64,000 nucleotides of DNA, taken from contig NW_019775380.1 in NCBI RefSeq assembly GCF_001039355.2, positions 495,637 to 559,636 on the forward strand, in the 5' to 3' direction. Within the stretch, counting starts at the first letter, position 1. Every line of letters begins with the position of its first letter. A model generated the notes under the pieces. That model was not told the origin of the DNA. It did not search any database and saw only the letters and a program-made list of their open reading frames with translations. The translations under genes were made by a program, and so were the position numbers. This document shows, piece by piece, positions 38,290-52,600 of the stretch. The stretch is from Lingula anatina (lineage: Eukaryota; Brachiopoda; Lingulata; Lingulida; Lingulidae).

Positions 38290-39157
38290 GCATGGACTTT
38301 GGGACCTTCATACTTGGTGTGATGATGGTGGAGTTGGGCCTAGCATCATGGGGTCTCTTAATTCAGTTTGTATGGATAGGCTGAGCAGGATGATAACCAG
38401 GCTGTCTCTAGCTCTCTGTGTCTTGCAAGTTCCATACTCAGGGCTCTAGAGGAAATCAACTGCATCGATCCAGTCATTAGAGATTTCACATACCGTTGCT
38501 GTAAGGCCTGTAGGCTTTTGTGTAATTACTGATAAATCCATGGAAATAGGATTAAGAACTACCGATAGACAACCGAAGACCACCTTCCATTGAAGTAAAT
38601 GTGCAATTATGTGCTGTTTGCAAAGCAAAAAAACAGTGTATCTGTATGTGTATACTATCAAATCATGAAGACTTTTCCCATGTAACATAAGGGGTTACTG
38701 TAGTCAGTGTCCTATTTGGCTGCAGAGCATTTTTTTTTCAATTCAAAGTTTCAATATCACTTTCATTTGTGCATCAAAATTGGGGAGCAGTCAGGCAATT
38801 GTTCATTCGAAATGAGTCAAATTCTTGCATATGTGCACAATAAAGGTAACTGTCTTTATAAGGAGAAAAGTGATTAATTTGAAGTTATATCTGTCAAAAA
38901 TGTTACTGACAAGGGGGTAACTTTGCATTAATAAAATTTTAACATCCCATCCCACTGTTAGCATCAATACTATCTTTTAGCTATTTTAAATAGCCAGATA
39001 CTTCAAATTAACAGCATACATGTATGTTGACTTCTCTCATTAACCAACCTAAATAAAGAACATGTAATCAACTGAACTTGAATCAACTGTCAAGCAGAAG
39101 TCAACCAACATAATGCAAATTAAGACATAATCCCAAAGTTCCCAATTACGATCCTAG

Positions 39158-40738
39158 TCATACATCAGTTTCAATGCTCATGTTATTAGCATCATTGGAG
39201 AGATTGGCATGGTTTTGTTTTGTCTGTTTGTCCAAACCTGTAGTCAATGCCATACCCTCTTCCATTTCCATTATGTCTGATTCCTCATCATCCTCATGAT
39301 CTGATGCATCCGATGAAGCAGTTTTTCTTCTTGGGAAGTTGGGGCAAGACTGAACATGTACATATGCTTGCTGCTTGTCTTCATTTTCAGTCTCTCGGTG
39401 GTAGAAGTAGTTGAAGTTGGAAACAATAACAGGGACTGGGAGTGCAATTGTTAGCACACCAGTAATAGCACACAGAGAACCAACCAGCTTTCCCCACACA
39501 CCTATAGGCCTCATATCACCATAACCTACAGTGGTCATTGTCACAACAGCCCACCAGAATGCATCTGGTATACTCTTGAAGTGTGATGCATCTGAGTCCG
39601 CTTCTGCAAAGTACACAGCACTAGAGAAGAGTATGACTCCAATGAATAAAAAGAAAATGAGCAGACCCAATTCTCTCATACTAGCTTTTAGAGTCTGTCC
39701 TAAAATTTGCAATCCTTTTGAGTGTCTGGATAGTTTGAATATTCTGAAAACTCTTACCAATCTGATCACCCTCAAGATTGCTAATGACATTGCTTGATTG
39801 TTCTGTTGCTTCTTCTGAGGTTCTGGAGTTTCCTGTTCATCTGCAATCACTGTGCCAAGTGTAATGAAATAAGGGATGATGGCAACTATGTCTATAAGGT
39901 TCATGATGTCTTTAAAGAAGCCCAATTTCTCTGGGCAGGAAGCAAATCTTACAAGTAGCTCAGATGTAAACCATACTATGCACCCTGTCTCTATAATAAA
40001 GAATGGCTCACTGAATTTTGGTATGTCATCCTCCTCCAGAGTATGCCCAGTGCCATTGATGGTTGTATTAACAACCCTGTAGTGTTTGAATTCAGGTAGA
40101 GTTTCCAGGCAAAATATAACAATGGATAACAAAATGATTAATACTGAGAAAATTGCAATAATACGTGCTCCAAGGGATGTCTCTGGGTATTCAAAAAGAC
40201 ACCAGATCTTTCGCTGTATTTTGTTTTCAGGAAGCACTCGCTCCTCTTCTTTGATGAAACCCTCATCCTCTCGGAATTTTGTGATTGCCTCTTCTCCTAA
40301 TTCATAGAACTTGATTTCTTCTGAGAATACATCCAAAGGTACATTGACAGGCCTCCGTAGTCTTCCTCCACTTTGATAATAATATAATATGGCATCAAAG
40401 CTAGGCCTGTTTCTGTCAAAAAAGTATTCGTTTCTCAGGGGGTCATAGTACCTGTTTCTTCTGGCTGGGTCTCCTAGCAGTGACTCTGGAAATTGGCTAA
40501 GGGTCTTGAGCTGTGTTTCAAAGCGCAGACCACTTACATTGATGATTACACGTTCACAGCACTCATACTCAGTGTTCCCCTGCAGCTGTGAGTCGTCCTG
40601 GTTTGGAGCATCGTCGTCTGGGCCGATTCTCGGGAAAGACCTGGAATTTGGAAGAGAGGGACGATTCAGATGAGGTTTCTGATTCATATAAGGCGGCGGT
40701 CCCCCATTCCCCTCCACTCCAGCCATAGCGACCTCCAT
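39158..40738 (-). CDS. KCNA: Shaker-type voltage-gated potassium channel (Kv1/KCNA), intronless coding region
   Basis: A voltage-gated K+ channel alpha subunit that forms tetramers in the plasma membrane and repolarises excitable cells. A single open frame encodes 526 residues. T1 tetramerisation domain about 62-161 ([19 protein letters not shown]). Membrane segments: S1 192-214, S2 245-267, S3 277-298, S4 318-338 with Arg/Lys every third residue ([14 protein letters not shown]), S5 355-379, selectivity filter TVGYGD at 403-408, S6 417-444 with PVPV gating motif. Two N-glycosylation sequons (NTT, NGT) sit in the S1-S2 loop as in other Kv1 channels. The C-terminus ETDV is a class I PDZ ligand. 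I chose the ATG at 40738 (MEVAMAG); the open frame continues upstream through a GTG at 40771 to a TGA but has no earlier ATG. Vertebrate Kv1 genes are likewise intronless in the coding region. It is head to head with SNRNP70. Confidence 0.96.
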   Translation of the reverse strand: MEVAMAGVEGNGGPPPYMNQKPHLNRPSLPNSRSFPRIGPDDDAPNQDDSQLQGNTEYECCERVIINVSGLRFETQLKTLSQFPESLLGDPARRNRYYDPLRNEYFFDRNRPSFDAILYYYQSGGRLRRPVNVPLDVFSEEIKFYELGEEAITKFREDEGFIKEEERVLPENKIQRKIWCLFEYPETSLGARIIAIFSVLIILLSIVIFCLETLPEFKHYRVVNTTINGTGHTLEEDDIPKFSEPFFIIETGCIVWFTSELLVRFASCPEKLGFFKDIMNLIDIVAIIPYFITLGTVIADEQETPEPQKKQQNNQAMSLAILRVIRLVRVFRIFKLSRHSKGLQILGQTLKASMRELGLLIFFLFIGVILFSSAVYFAEADSDASHFKSIPDAFWWAVVTMTTVGYGDMRPIGVWGKLVGSLCAITGVLTIALPVPVIVSNFNYFYHRETENEDKQQAYVHVQSCPNFPRRKTASSDASDHEDDEESDIMEMEEGMALTTGLDKQTKQNHANLSNDANNMSIETDV

Positions 40739-40907
40739 CCCGCTTACTGGCTTGCGGTGAGGCCTTATCACGGGGGTAAACCCCCACTTCTCAATAAAAT
40801 CTAGCCTCGAAATTTTGATAATGTCGTTTCACAGTCTTGCAAGCCTTCTGCTCTCTGCAAGATGGCTTCCACAAAAATAAGGGATAGCCCGGATGAATAT
40901 TATTCTT

Positions 40908-40915
40908 TGACGTCA
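40908..40915. promoter_or_regulatory. Consensus CRE (TGACGTCA) upstream of Kv1
   Basis: A perfect palindromic cAMP-response element lies 170 bp before the Kv1 start codon and about 640 bp before the SNRNP70 start codon, in the interval between the divergent genes. CREB/ATF binding is inferred from the motif alone. Confidence 0.5.
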
Positions 40916-41555
40916 CCTATGCATCCCAGTAAAACTGCATTGTCAATAGAGGCTACTGAACAAATTTGAGCTACTAAGTCCAATATTTCATGGCTGAAAA
41001 ATCAATACAATCGTCGTGGCAACTGGGCCATTCACACCGCAAGATCTGCCATTAGCGTATGAATATTGACCAGAGCGAGGCTGGCAGGTGCCCTAGAAAG
41101 TCGGTAATGCGGTCATTATCGCGTCCCACTAGGGACAGTTCACACCGTCCACTGAACATCAAAAACGTACTATAATTAATTAAGATATACTTTACTATAT
41201 TCTCTGTTATGAATTCCGCTTGTCTGACTTAATTTTTTAAGCAAATACAATCAGCATATACTCTAAAGTTTTAAAATAACTATTTGGTGGTGCAGCGCGG
41301 AAGAACACTATTACCTTATTCTATACAGTACGCGCACGTAAACAAGGCAAGTAATGAATGGGATATCTGCACCTGTGACTACAAAAGCGGGTATAGGGTG
41401 GAAGCCATTATTGGGTGGCATGTGATGACGAAGAGGGAATGGTAATCGAATATTCAGCAGATAATCTTAGTCATTCTAATACGTTTACTCCTAAATTCTG
41501 ACTTACGTTGGACCGCGAACCTTTTTAGAACACAAAGGATCTGTGCTCGTAGATT

Positions 41556-44500
41556 ATGACACAATTTTTACCACCAAATTTGCTTGCGCTTTTTGCGCCA
41601 CGCGACCCGATTCCATATCTTCCACCAGTAACAAAGCTACCACACGAAAAGAAGAGGGTACCATACTTCGGAGTAGCCAACAATTTGAACGAATTTGAGG
41701 TAAGTTGCTTAAAATATGCCTATGTTGCCCACTTAATAAGTCCAATTGATTTCTTCTGACGCTTAACATTTGCATACGAACTAAAAGCTGACTTCTTAAT
41801 TTAACTTACAACTCCAAAATGGCGGAAACAATAGTTGCCATCCTCGTGGTACTTGGCCGTCTACATGAAAAAGTATTCCGTAACTTCTAGAGTGGACCTT
41901 TCACGTGCATAACACAGACACGGTAGCCAAAGATGTGACAGGTATCTTCCTTACTGCTTATTGTTCACACTTCCAATCTACACCATCGACACAATTTCAA
42001 TTAATAATTCATTGCATTCTCAGTTAATTTAATCAGCACAATTGGTGTAGAGTGCCCAAAGATCTGCTACACATAAACTGATCCGAATTTGACCAATTCA
42101 GATGCTTGATTATTCCTTTGGTTTTCACAGGCAATCAATATCCCATTGATTGTGGAGTCTCCCACACAGTAGTCTAGTGAGATCAGTCATACAATTTGAT
42201 GCTGATAATAGGGCCTTGCATGCAATGGGAAGACATACCCCCAAATCTCAAACGGCATTATCTACTCTCCAATGTAATTAGTTATTGTTTCTTATCAGAA
42301 AGTAACGCGTAATTGAATCAGTGATTGCATCTGTGCATGTAGGAAAAATGCCAGGTGTGGAAGAGAAGCTTCAGTGACACTATTGTTGTCAGGTTTGTTT
42401 TCTTTGTCGATCTCTCTTAATCCATACATATTGATCTTGTCTTTTCATATGTAGATTAACTGCTATATGGTAATTTTCAAACTACTGTTTTCATAAGCAT
42501 TATTGAACCTACACTTGAACACTTACTTGGTCACAGGACTGCTAGGAGAGGAGGGTGGTAACAGGGCAACCTGATCATCATCTGGAACTGACACAAGGTG
42601 ATAAGCTTCGGGGACTTGATTGTTGAGTTTCCAGGCATCTTTATCTTCGTTAGGAATACACTGACTTGGGTCTAATTTGTCCACCATTATTTGAGCATTA
42701 TCCAGTAAAGTTGGACTGGGTGCTTTGAACATTGATGGGGTGCTGCTCTTTCTCCGGAGATCCTGTCCAGTCTCAGATGCTGTTGATGCTTTTCTTTTTT
42801 TGCTGCCCCGTTGAATTCTTCTTGCAGCAACTTTGCGTTCGTGCCGCAATGATTCACGGGTTTCTGGGTCTCTGAACCTAAGAGGCATGGAGAAAACCTT
42901 TGTATTAAGAACACACAAAATTGGAAAGAGAAAAACCAAATGTTAATAAATAAGCACTGTTTAAGCTTTTCAGAAAGGCAAGGCAGCATTGTGACTCCAT
43001 ATGAATTTCCCAGGATCTGGTTCTGGAATAGTCCTAAAGCCATCAATTTGCTTCAGCTGATCCTATAATGCTAGTCTGTATATACAGATATCAGTGCCTC
43101 TACTGTAGTGCCAAAATTAGATCACATTGTAAACAGCAACAGAAATTAAGTGCTGTGGAGAACGAACATTAAATAATCCATCTTCATGCTATAGAGCTTG
43201 CTTATGTCTAGCCATCCTTTGTTTATAGCACTTATCTCCATAAAACTGCAGTGCTCTTCTCTATTGTTAGTATTTTGTAATATGCAGTTATGTGCTTCTT
43301 GCTCTGAATAATATGGGATATATAAAAAAGATCCGCATGACAAATGTGACCCGGTTGTTGCACATGAATAGAAGAAAGGAAGTATTCCCATTTGACACAA
43401 TAATGGGTCTGGCAGACCCATCATTTGTGAAAAGATATTGGAATTGGGAATATATAGCACCATGAAAAAAGAAAGGTGAAATGTAGCCTCACACATGCAG
43501 TACATGTCACATGTTTAACCACATAAGAAAAATTATACACAAGCCCGTTTAGAACCCTATTACATTCAGAATTAATGATCTACATTGCAATAGGCTTTTT
43601 TCTTCTTTAACACATATGTTTGCTTGAGCAGGCCTTTTTGCTCATCACATATATATCTCCTTTCGAGACGGTAAAAATTGTTGATATATGCATAGAGAAT
43701 GTTAGAATTACTAGCACAACTTGAACTAGGGTTACTGATCTTTAGTGTACCCAAAGGAAATTGCTATTGATATTTTAAACATTTTGTTAGACAGCTTTCA
43801 GTAAGCGGCACTTGAGGCATTTTCAATTTCCAGATAAATATTGCTAGTTATATATTTTAGGACCCTAAGGATACACCCCCACCTACTAGGGCTGAAACCA
43901 AAGAGGAACGCAAAGAAAGGAAGGTAAGGAACTTAATGTGCACCCAGTGCCTTAACTGTCATATTATTGCAAACTACATTAATTTCAAACATTAAACATC
44001 AAAACTTATTAAAAGTACCTTGTGTTGCAGTATAGAAACTTACTCCCCGAACTACTGAATTTTAATATATTTCATCTTACCTGATTTTTTGATAGCTTCT
44101 TACAAATGAAACCTCTCATGTTTCAGAGAAAAGAGCGAGCTGAGCAGGTTGCATACAAGCTAGAGCAAGATTTGGCATTATGTAAGTTTGATATTGGTGA
44201 TTGAAATAGACCCTTGGCAAACTCGCTGAAAATATCAGTCTATTTTGATGGTGTAGTAGTGAACCGTAAGTGCATTCCTCATACATCTGTTGTTAAGTTA
44301 AAGCTATTGGCTTTCACAGTCCAGGTAGTAATTATATTCTCATACTTAACACACCTTTCCTTACAAACTGACTACAGATACCTGAAATAGATCAACCCCT
44401 GTTCTGTCATTAAGTAAAGCAGCTAACCTGTTTGCTTTAAGGGCCTTACAAATGAATTAGATGTAATAAAATCTGTTATATGTGGCAGCAACATTTCCGA

Positions 44501-46619
44501 CAAGAGCACAAGCTGCATCTAACATCTTTTGCAATCTGTTAATCTACGATCTATTTGTTGCAGGAGATGTAATGAATTACTAGTCCATTTTCAGTTTTAG
44601 ATTGCACAGTGCATGCAACGTAAAATGTGTGAAATGGAATGTGCATGCAGATGAGGCAAGCAACCAGACTGTTGAACATGCAACATGCACATCCATAAAG
44701 TGCACCTCACGTGTATTGATTATACCATTCTCATTATATCTATATATTGAAAAGGCCTAATAATTTCTTTCTCAGGTTGAGAAAATAAGTTTTTTGTTAA
44801 CCACCACCCCCATTCCCCCTTTTTCATAGAAAAAAAATAACAAAACCACTCCCACCTTTGACTTTGCTCAGAATTACCCAAACCAATCATTCTGCCCGCA
44901 CTTGCTTGCGTTGGGTGTCCAATATATCCAAATCCACGCAAACTTAAGCTGGAGAATAACGTAGTTTATTCTTATAATGAGCAACACTCTGAGGCAACCA
45001 AGTGATGGGAAACAGAAACAAATGCCACTAGTATCGAGGTTAGCATTCTGAATGTCAAGAGATGTTGTTTGCCCACTTACAGGCAGGAAACCATTCCTCA
45101 TTTGGCATCCTACTGAGGTCTGGGAATATGCTGTCTAATATATACAAACTGATACAACAAGAATAGGTGGGGGCGATCAGTTTGAAGGCATTAGCAGCGC
45201 TTTTATGATGTATGTTGATTTTCATTTCATTTTAAAGAATTTTTATTTGAAAAAGCACTCAAACTGGTTGTCACCGTTCTCTAGACAACAAAAAAGATTT
45301 TTTTCAGATAACACACCAATTTGTAACTGTTCTTAGATGTAAGAGGCAATTAAAAAAGTTTCAAGATTGCGAAGCATTGTTTGAAATTGAATTTTCCAAG
45401 CAAAGGGTCATAGCAATAAATGACAAAGAATTTTATTATGACCAAACAAATTTTTAAAGAACCAGAAAATGCATTTTTATTGAATGAATGAAAAAGTGGA
45501 AGATGTCATTGGGCAGTAAGTAAAAGAAATATTGAAAATGCAATTAAAATCTGCAATCAATAATTCGACCTTTATTCCTTTAAGTAAACAATCCAGCTTA
45601 AGGCAGTAATGTTTAGATTTAATTCACTGCAGCAGCAAACATTGCGTTTCATGTAAAGCCTGTGCAGCCTGCAGGTTACACCAGGTGCGAAGCTGTGAAG
45701 AGGATCTTAAATCGGAATTGCAACCATATCTTGTTGTGTTAGATAGGCAAATGCTAAACAACAGTTGTTGTGCCTATTTTACCTATAGACCGACCGGCTT
45801 CCATATTAATAGGCTTTTGGCATCTGTTTTGCTGAACAGTACCATTGGCTAATATTTTTGACTATGTGCATAACAGTTATACTATTTAAGATAACCAGTT
45901 GTTTTTTTGGTTTATGCATCACTTTGCTGAAAATTTATTTTAAAAAGTTACAAAACAGTTTTTAAGAAAATGGTTGACTTTATTCCCTGAGCTTAAAAGA
46001 ATACTGCAACAGTTTATGAAAAACTGATTATTCTGATTACTGCATATTTTATATCTTGTTGTTTTCCAAGTTATTGAATTTTGATAGAAAATGATGGCAT
46101 CTTATAAATCTGGTAGTTAGCAAAGATCTGCTGGGTATTACCAAATTTTTTACAAGTGAATTTTAAAACGGAATGTTACTGGGTTATTATAATTACAGCA
46201 CAAATAAAAGATTTACTGGGTATTAGTTGTGGTACATAAAAATGCATTCAGTATTATTAATCTTTTTAAAACTAGAATGATTTTAATAGATTATTTCAAT
46301 TATCTCAATTTAAAGAGTTTAATTATGTATGTTATGTATGTTATGTATGGTATGTTTTCAAATGCATTTCACTACATAATTCTTTAATCATTTACAATAA
46401 CTGAAAGATTCAGTTATACACTTATCTGTTAATTTTAGCACGAATGATACCTGAAATATTTTAATAAAGTTTGATGTAGAGCAAATTATACCTGGGCTTT
46501 TCACTTGCACTAACCACTTTCATGTTAGTATAAGTAGTAAACACCAGGAAGATTAAACATCTTACCAAAGTATTACTGCATTACTATCATACAGTGTAGT
46601 AATTCCAGAGGTAAAAGAC

Positions 46620-46652
<33 letters not shown>

Positions 46653-49600
46653 CATATAATGGTGTTCATATATGTAATACAACTAGCAAAATCAAATCTG
46701 TCTGAGTATATCCTGGAGAGCAGAACAGCATTGCTGATGATTGCAAAATGATTCAGATACAAGCAGACTAGATCCCTGTTCTAAACATACGGGTCCTACT
46801 TTCCTTTTATGTTATTGCTGTGTTGATACAGAGTGGATTTAGCTCACAACGTAATTTGATTTAACTAAAAATCCAGATGTAAGGTTATGATGTAAACGTG
46901 CATAACATTGGATAATAGAAGGGATAAGGCACAACAGTGCTGTCTTAATTGTTCCTAAAATCACAGTTAAGTTAACAATATGGAGTACATATGAACATGC
47001 ATACGTCATTACACATCTATTAGCTCGTTGTCTATCGCTCTTTCGGTGGCATTTACTCAACCACCTCAATAAGTATTCTAAGGTCAAACGAAAGAGTAAT
47101 ATATCTTGAAAGGCAATCATTCCTAAATGCTGTTGCCAGGTTTGTTGTGAATTAGTGAGAGGCATTATACTTTAACAAATTGTTAGCCATGTACATGTTT
47201 GAAAACCCTTCCCCCCCTACCTTCCATGTTGGCTCTGTAATGTACAGTTTAACTCACCTGTACATCTTGCTGGTATACCTGACAAAGCTGTAACTAGTAG
47301 ATTGGCATCATATTTCTTTCCCTGTCAGGGAACCCCACTCCAGTCAAAATATATCATTGCTGCTTGTGAGCACTAGAAAGCGAAGGGGAACAAGGAGCCA
47401 TGCTCCTGTGAGCAAATGTTTTAAAATACAATATTTGTCTTTGAGCTTAGGATATACTGGTGACTGTAGTTCAGGGATATTTCATTCGCATCTAAGCCTT
47501 CCATAAATAGAGGATTAGGGAGATGGTACAAAAGGCTTCATTCCCATGACCTCTTGTGTATTATTCTGACATGTGTTTTGCCACTGAGCTGCTATTTGCT
47601 ATATGTTGCAAGGCTGCATTCTATTGGTTCTCTATATAAATAGGCAAATTAATTATTGTATCTAGCCAGCATATTTCTCATGTACTCTGTTTTTTTCTTT
47701 GCAGGGGATCCAACAAACACTCCAAGTGGGACTGAAGACCCTTTCAAGACATTATTTGTGGCGCGAATTGTAAGTATTGCAGTTATGAAATGGGATACCA
47801 TCAAAAAGTCGTTTTATATTTATAGACATTTTTGCTTTGTTTTGAATATAAATATGATATCTTTCACCAATGGCACATTTCTTTTTACCTATTTTCAGTA
47901 TTCACAGGATGGTGGATGGAATACATAGATTGTGTTTATCAGTCTGAATTTAATGTCACTTCCATCATACCTCTACCGCCTCAAATGTCACATCTTTTGT
48001 ACAAGTGAGATGCATTTTATCCCTGGCAGAGTAATTATGCTATTTAAGATATCAGTAACAAGGGTGTGGTATGTCAAATCCTTGTTGTGAAACCCTGCTG
48101 CCAGTTATTGTATTGCTTTAAGGAATGAGACTGCCTGTTATGTAGACATACAAATGGAAATGTGCAGCTTACCTTCTTTCCTTTCAGAACTATGACACCA
48201 GTGAATCCAAGCTGAGGAGGGAATTCGAAGTGTATGGTCCAGTTAAGAAGGTAAAATACTTCTTCGTTGTCCTACTTTTCTTACTGAATGTGTCAAATGT
48301 TTGATGTGCTTCACTGCTTCTGAAGCATTTAATTTTCTGCTCTATTTTCATTCAAATATGGCATTATGCTATGCTAGGTTCATGATTTGTAAGGAAGTAA
48401 TGTTAAATTGCACAACTGCAATTACATGTATAGAAAACTAGCAGCCCAAAGGTTGCTATTTGTATAGGTTTTATATAAAACAATAATAATGCAACAGTGC
48501 ATTTTGTCCAAGTTTTTACATAGAATGTTGTTCTAAAATTACTCATTGTAAGAATTGTTGTTGATAGTTTCTATATTTTACCCACACAACAACAAATGAG
48601 AGCTGCTTTGTCACAATTGCGCTTGATTAAACTTTTTAAATGTTTGTATATGTTTACTTAGTGCAGTGAAGCAGCATGTTAATAATCACTGTAACTGGTT
48701 TTTAAAGTCAAGTCAACCCAGTTGATATATTTGTTTTCAAATTATGCAAGGGAAAGTTAATATGACTTACATTTGACCCTAAAACAGTTATTCAAATTTA
48801 AAAAGAACAAGTTATAAAAGGAAAAGCTAAGATCTGCGTTTGTGAATCTTTTTAAAGTGCAGATTAAGTAATGACGTATGGAGCTTTTTGCAGTTAAAAA
48901 ACTAGGGATCGACATTTTGAAGTCCTTTTTTTCATACTTATTGAATAAAAGTTTTTGCCATTTAAAGCCTGGGATTATTTCACATAAAATAAGGAAAAAG
49001 TTAGTTATCTTTGTTAACCTCTGCAAAGTTTTTTTTCCTGTAAGACTTTTTTCTTTTGTTTAGAGCATTAGAGTTGTAAACGCATCTTTTTTTCTTTCAA
49101 ATTAAAATCACAGTCATAGGCCTCATTCCCATTGAAACAATGGGTCTACATCGATCAATCCAACTCCAGGGGACTCTTGCTGAATCCAATCAGCTTAAAC
49201 AGATTGATGTGCCTACTCTTGTTTCCAACATACTTTCTGTATTCCACTCAAGGCCAGGAGGAGGTAGACTAATCTGTTAATGGGATTGCATTCAGCGAGA
49301 GTCCCTGCAGAGATGGATTGTTCTACATGGATCAGTGGTGTCTGTGGGAATGGGGTCATAAAGCATCTTTAAAAAAAAGAATCACAAATGTGCAGGTGCA
49401 CTTTCTGTGAATGACCTTAAACCGAGTTATTTACATTCATATATTATTAGAAATAGGCCAGCATCATTGGAAACTGCAATATGAAGAAGCTAGACAGATA
49501 TCGGTATACTTAAAAATAGCATAAAACTTATTTAACATTGATTTCGAGATCTATAAACTATTTGTTATAGTAGTGGTATTAGTTATATTTCACCTTCCTG

Positions 49601-52600
49601 TATTTTACCCAATAAGAAATAGATCTACCTTCTCAGAGTTCTGAGCCCTGTTTCAAGAAGCCATGCTTAGCTAATTGACTGTTTTGCTATGAGGTTCATT
49701 TGCTTAATCTCTGTATTAAATGCACATTTAGTTTCTTTTTTCTAAGTTAAAAACTCTGTAATGGTCACCATTAGCCAAATATTGCTTCATGAAACTGGTC
49801 CCAGACCCAGTTGCTACATCGACAAACCAACCTGTTCATCCTGAAAATAGTGGTTTAAAAGTGACTACTTTAACTTGAATTTTATACAAATGTGAAGACA
49901 GGTTGATGAATAAATAGTGTTAGAAGTCATGAGGTCTAGCAGAGATTTGACCTGCACGCAACATATATTACAGAGATAAGCATGACTTGTTTTATCTGGA
50001 TCAAATGTCAACTTTTTAATGGTGACTGTGGTTTTTGTTACCATCATTTTCATAATATTAACTTTCCTCCCCCCCTCATGATCATCAGTCTTTTGGTACA
50101 GTAATTGGAACATAAGACATTAGCTGTGTCAGCACAATATATCAGTAACTCACAAGAGTGCCTGATAAAATACCTCTAGAGAGGGACAGGATATAATAAG
50201 TATTTTTTCCTTGTATGAATCCCTTTCGTCAGTTTTAAGAACTACATATTTGGATGCTGAAAAAGAGTCCCCAAAAATCTTTCAGTTGATGGCTTTATTA
50301 ATTGACAAACAAGATGTAGTAGGGAAGGTCTAAATTTATAACATAACTGTGTGCCTTTCCAAGACTGAGGCATTTAACACTGGGTAAATTACAGAGCATG
50401 CAGAAGCTCATTTTATGACAAGAATTGAAAACTTTTTTAACTGGGTGGATTTATAGTATGGTGAAGTAATGATAGTGTTAACTAATCTAAGCAGGCGAGC
50501 CATCTTGACAGCATCAGGTATTTTGTAATAATTGAAACATGGTAGATGCATTGAAAACAGGGTTTTGAGACGATATTGCCCTTTTCAAACAGAGCATTGA
50601 GTGCTCATGCCTATCCATGTAGTTACTTTCAAATAAAAACAGGTTATTTTGATGTTGCTTTCAAAGCTTCTTTGCAAGGAAAATTGTATGGCCTTGCAGG
50701 ATCAAAGAACACAGATTCTGCTGTTTGAGTTCTGATACAATAAGGTATCAGGAAGGGTATAATCAATTATCTATCAGTGACCATAAACATGTTTTCATAT
50801 AGTGCTTCATTTTGAGGTGGTTTGAAAGGTTAGAACAACATCAGGATTGATTCATAAGAGTAAAATTGTTGCTGTGGCATTTTTATACGTTACATCTTTG
50901 AAGTTGTTTAATGGGAAAAAGATTAATCCTTTTAATCATTGAAACCTCCCCCCCCCCCAAAAAAAAAAAATTTTTTTTTTTTTTTTTGCAAATATAGTAA
51001 TGACTCAAGCTTTTTAATGGGGATACAGATACTAATTTTTTAAAAGTCTTAAATTCTTAAAATTGAAACATTCCTTTAGATAGCAATAAAATCAAAAGCA
51101 GACTAACTTAAGTTCTATTCTATAAAGAAAAAGCACCCCCAATGTTACACAGAATTATAATTTTAATGAATTTGAAATTATGCATCTGAAATTTTCCCCA
51201 ATGATATTGAGGTGGCAAATTTTAATTGAATGTAAAGTTACAAGTTGTTAAAGATTGTCCTCACATTGTTATTGCCTGAATTTTTGTGGTTTTGATGTGG
51301 AACTTTGACATAGATGAAAGAGATCATCTTAACAAAGTGCAGACTTGGCCTAATATTTGATGTATGTATGTGTGTGTGTCGCTTTGTGTCTCCAACACCT
51401 TAGAGCAAATTTTAATCCATCAGGGTCATACCTGAGGAAGGAAGATAAGTGTAACTGCTGGTCACATGACTTACTAAAAACAAACAGCCCAGTTTGATAG
51501 ATATGAATGAATCATTCTAACCATTTTTCCTTTATTTATCAGATCTCGGTGGCCAAGGACAGAAACACTGGAAAGCCCAGAGGTTATGCCTTCATTGAGT
51601 ATGAACATGAGAGAGACATGCATTGTAAGTATTAAAACAAATGAGGCCTACATAACCAAAATTTCAATTTCACACCCTTCTTTGAAATGCCAGTATTAAA
51701 TTGATATACAACATGAAAACAAATAGGGGATGAGAACAGACTTCATATACATCATGCTTACTCACTCTAAACCTATTGCAGCACTCCTGCCCCATATTGG
51801 GTTAGATGGGATAACCATACAGATAACTCACTGACAGATTACAGCAAATGAAGACACCTTATGATTTATTCTATTGAAAAAAAAAAAAAAACGCCCTCAT
51901 AGAAAAAACTGCCTTATGGCTAGTGACACACATCTATTTTACACCTTACATCTTTAGATACTTATACAAAGTTCTCACTCTGTGATCACCCACAACAAAT
52001 TAGTCTTATCTCTGTAGACATGTCCTTTATTTGTTTCTGCACCTTATTTTGGTTTCTTTTTAAAAATGAGCATAATTATTTAAAAAGTTGCCCTACCTGT
52101 GAGAGGCATTGGAATTGATGAAAATGTCTGCAGAAGGCCTACGATTCTGTCTCACCATTATGCTAGTTTTGTGACAGTTGCATACTAAACACTCCTTTGA
52201 AAGCTCAACTTTGTAAGAAAGTTTGATGACCTCAGGCTCAGTCCCTATGTGTAGGGGCCAGTGAAGGGTTTAAATAGGCACAATGGTGGGATATCTTATG
52301 TCACGGTCATCTTTATCCAGTGGATGTTAAACCAGGCGTTAAAAAAGTTTGATGAATAGCAAGAGCCCTTATTTCAAGTCATTTTGTATAGTTTAGTGGC
52401 CACTGGTTGACAGATAGTCTTTACTTTACTATTGATGAATAGTAGCCCAAAGGTGTGTTTATCTCATTTCCTTTAAATTTGGTGTGCTACGGTATTATTA
52501 TCTCATTTATCTAGCCATTGTTTGTGATGGACAGCCCTCTGAAGAAGCAGACCAGTGTTTAAAGTAAAATAAAGGTGTATTTATTCAGTTTTGATTATAT

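Noticed and set aside
39531-40307. Three plus-strand ORFs across the Kv1 coding region
   Set aside because: Antisense shadows of a conserved 526-residue channel frame.
40739-40771. Extension of Kv1 by 11 residues from a GTG codon
   Set aside because: GTG initiation is unlikely in an animal nuclear gene, and the first in-frame ATG at 40738 is available.
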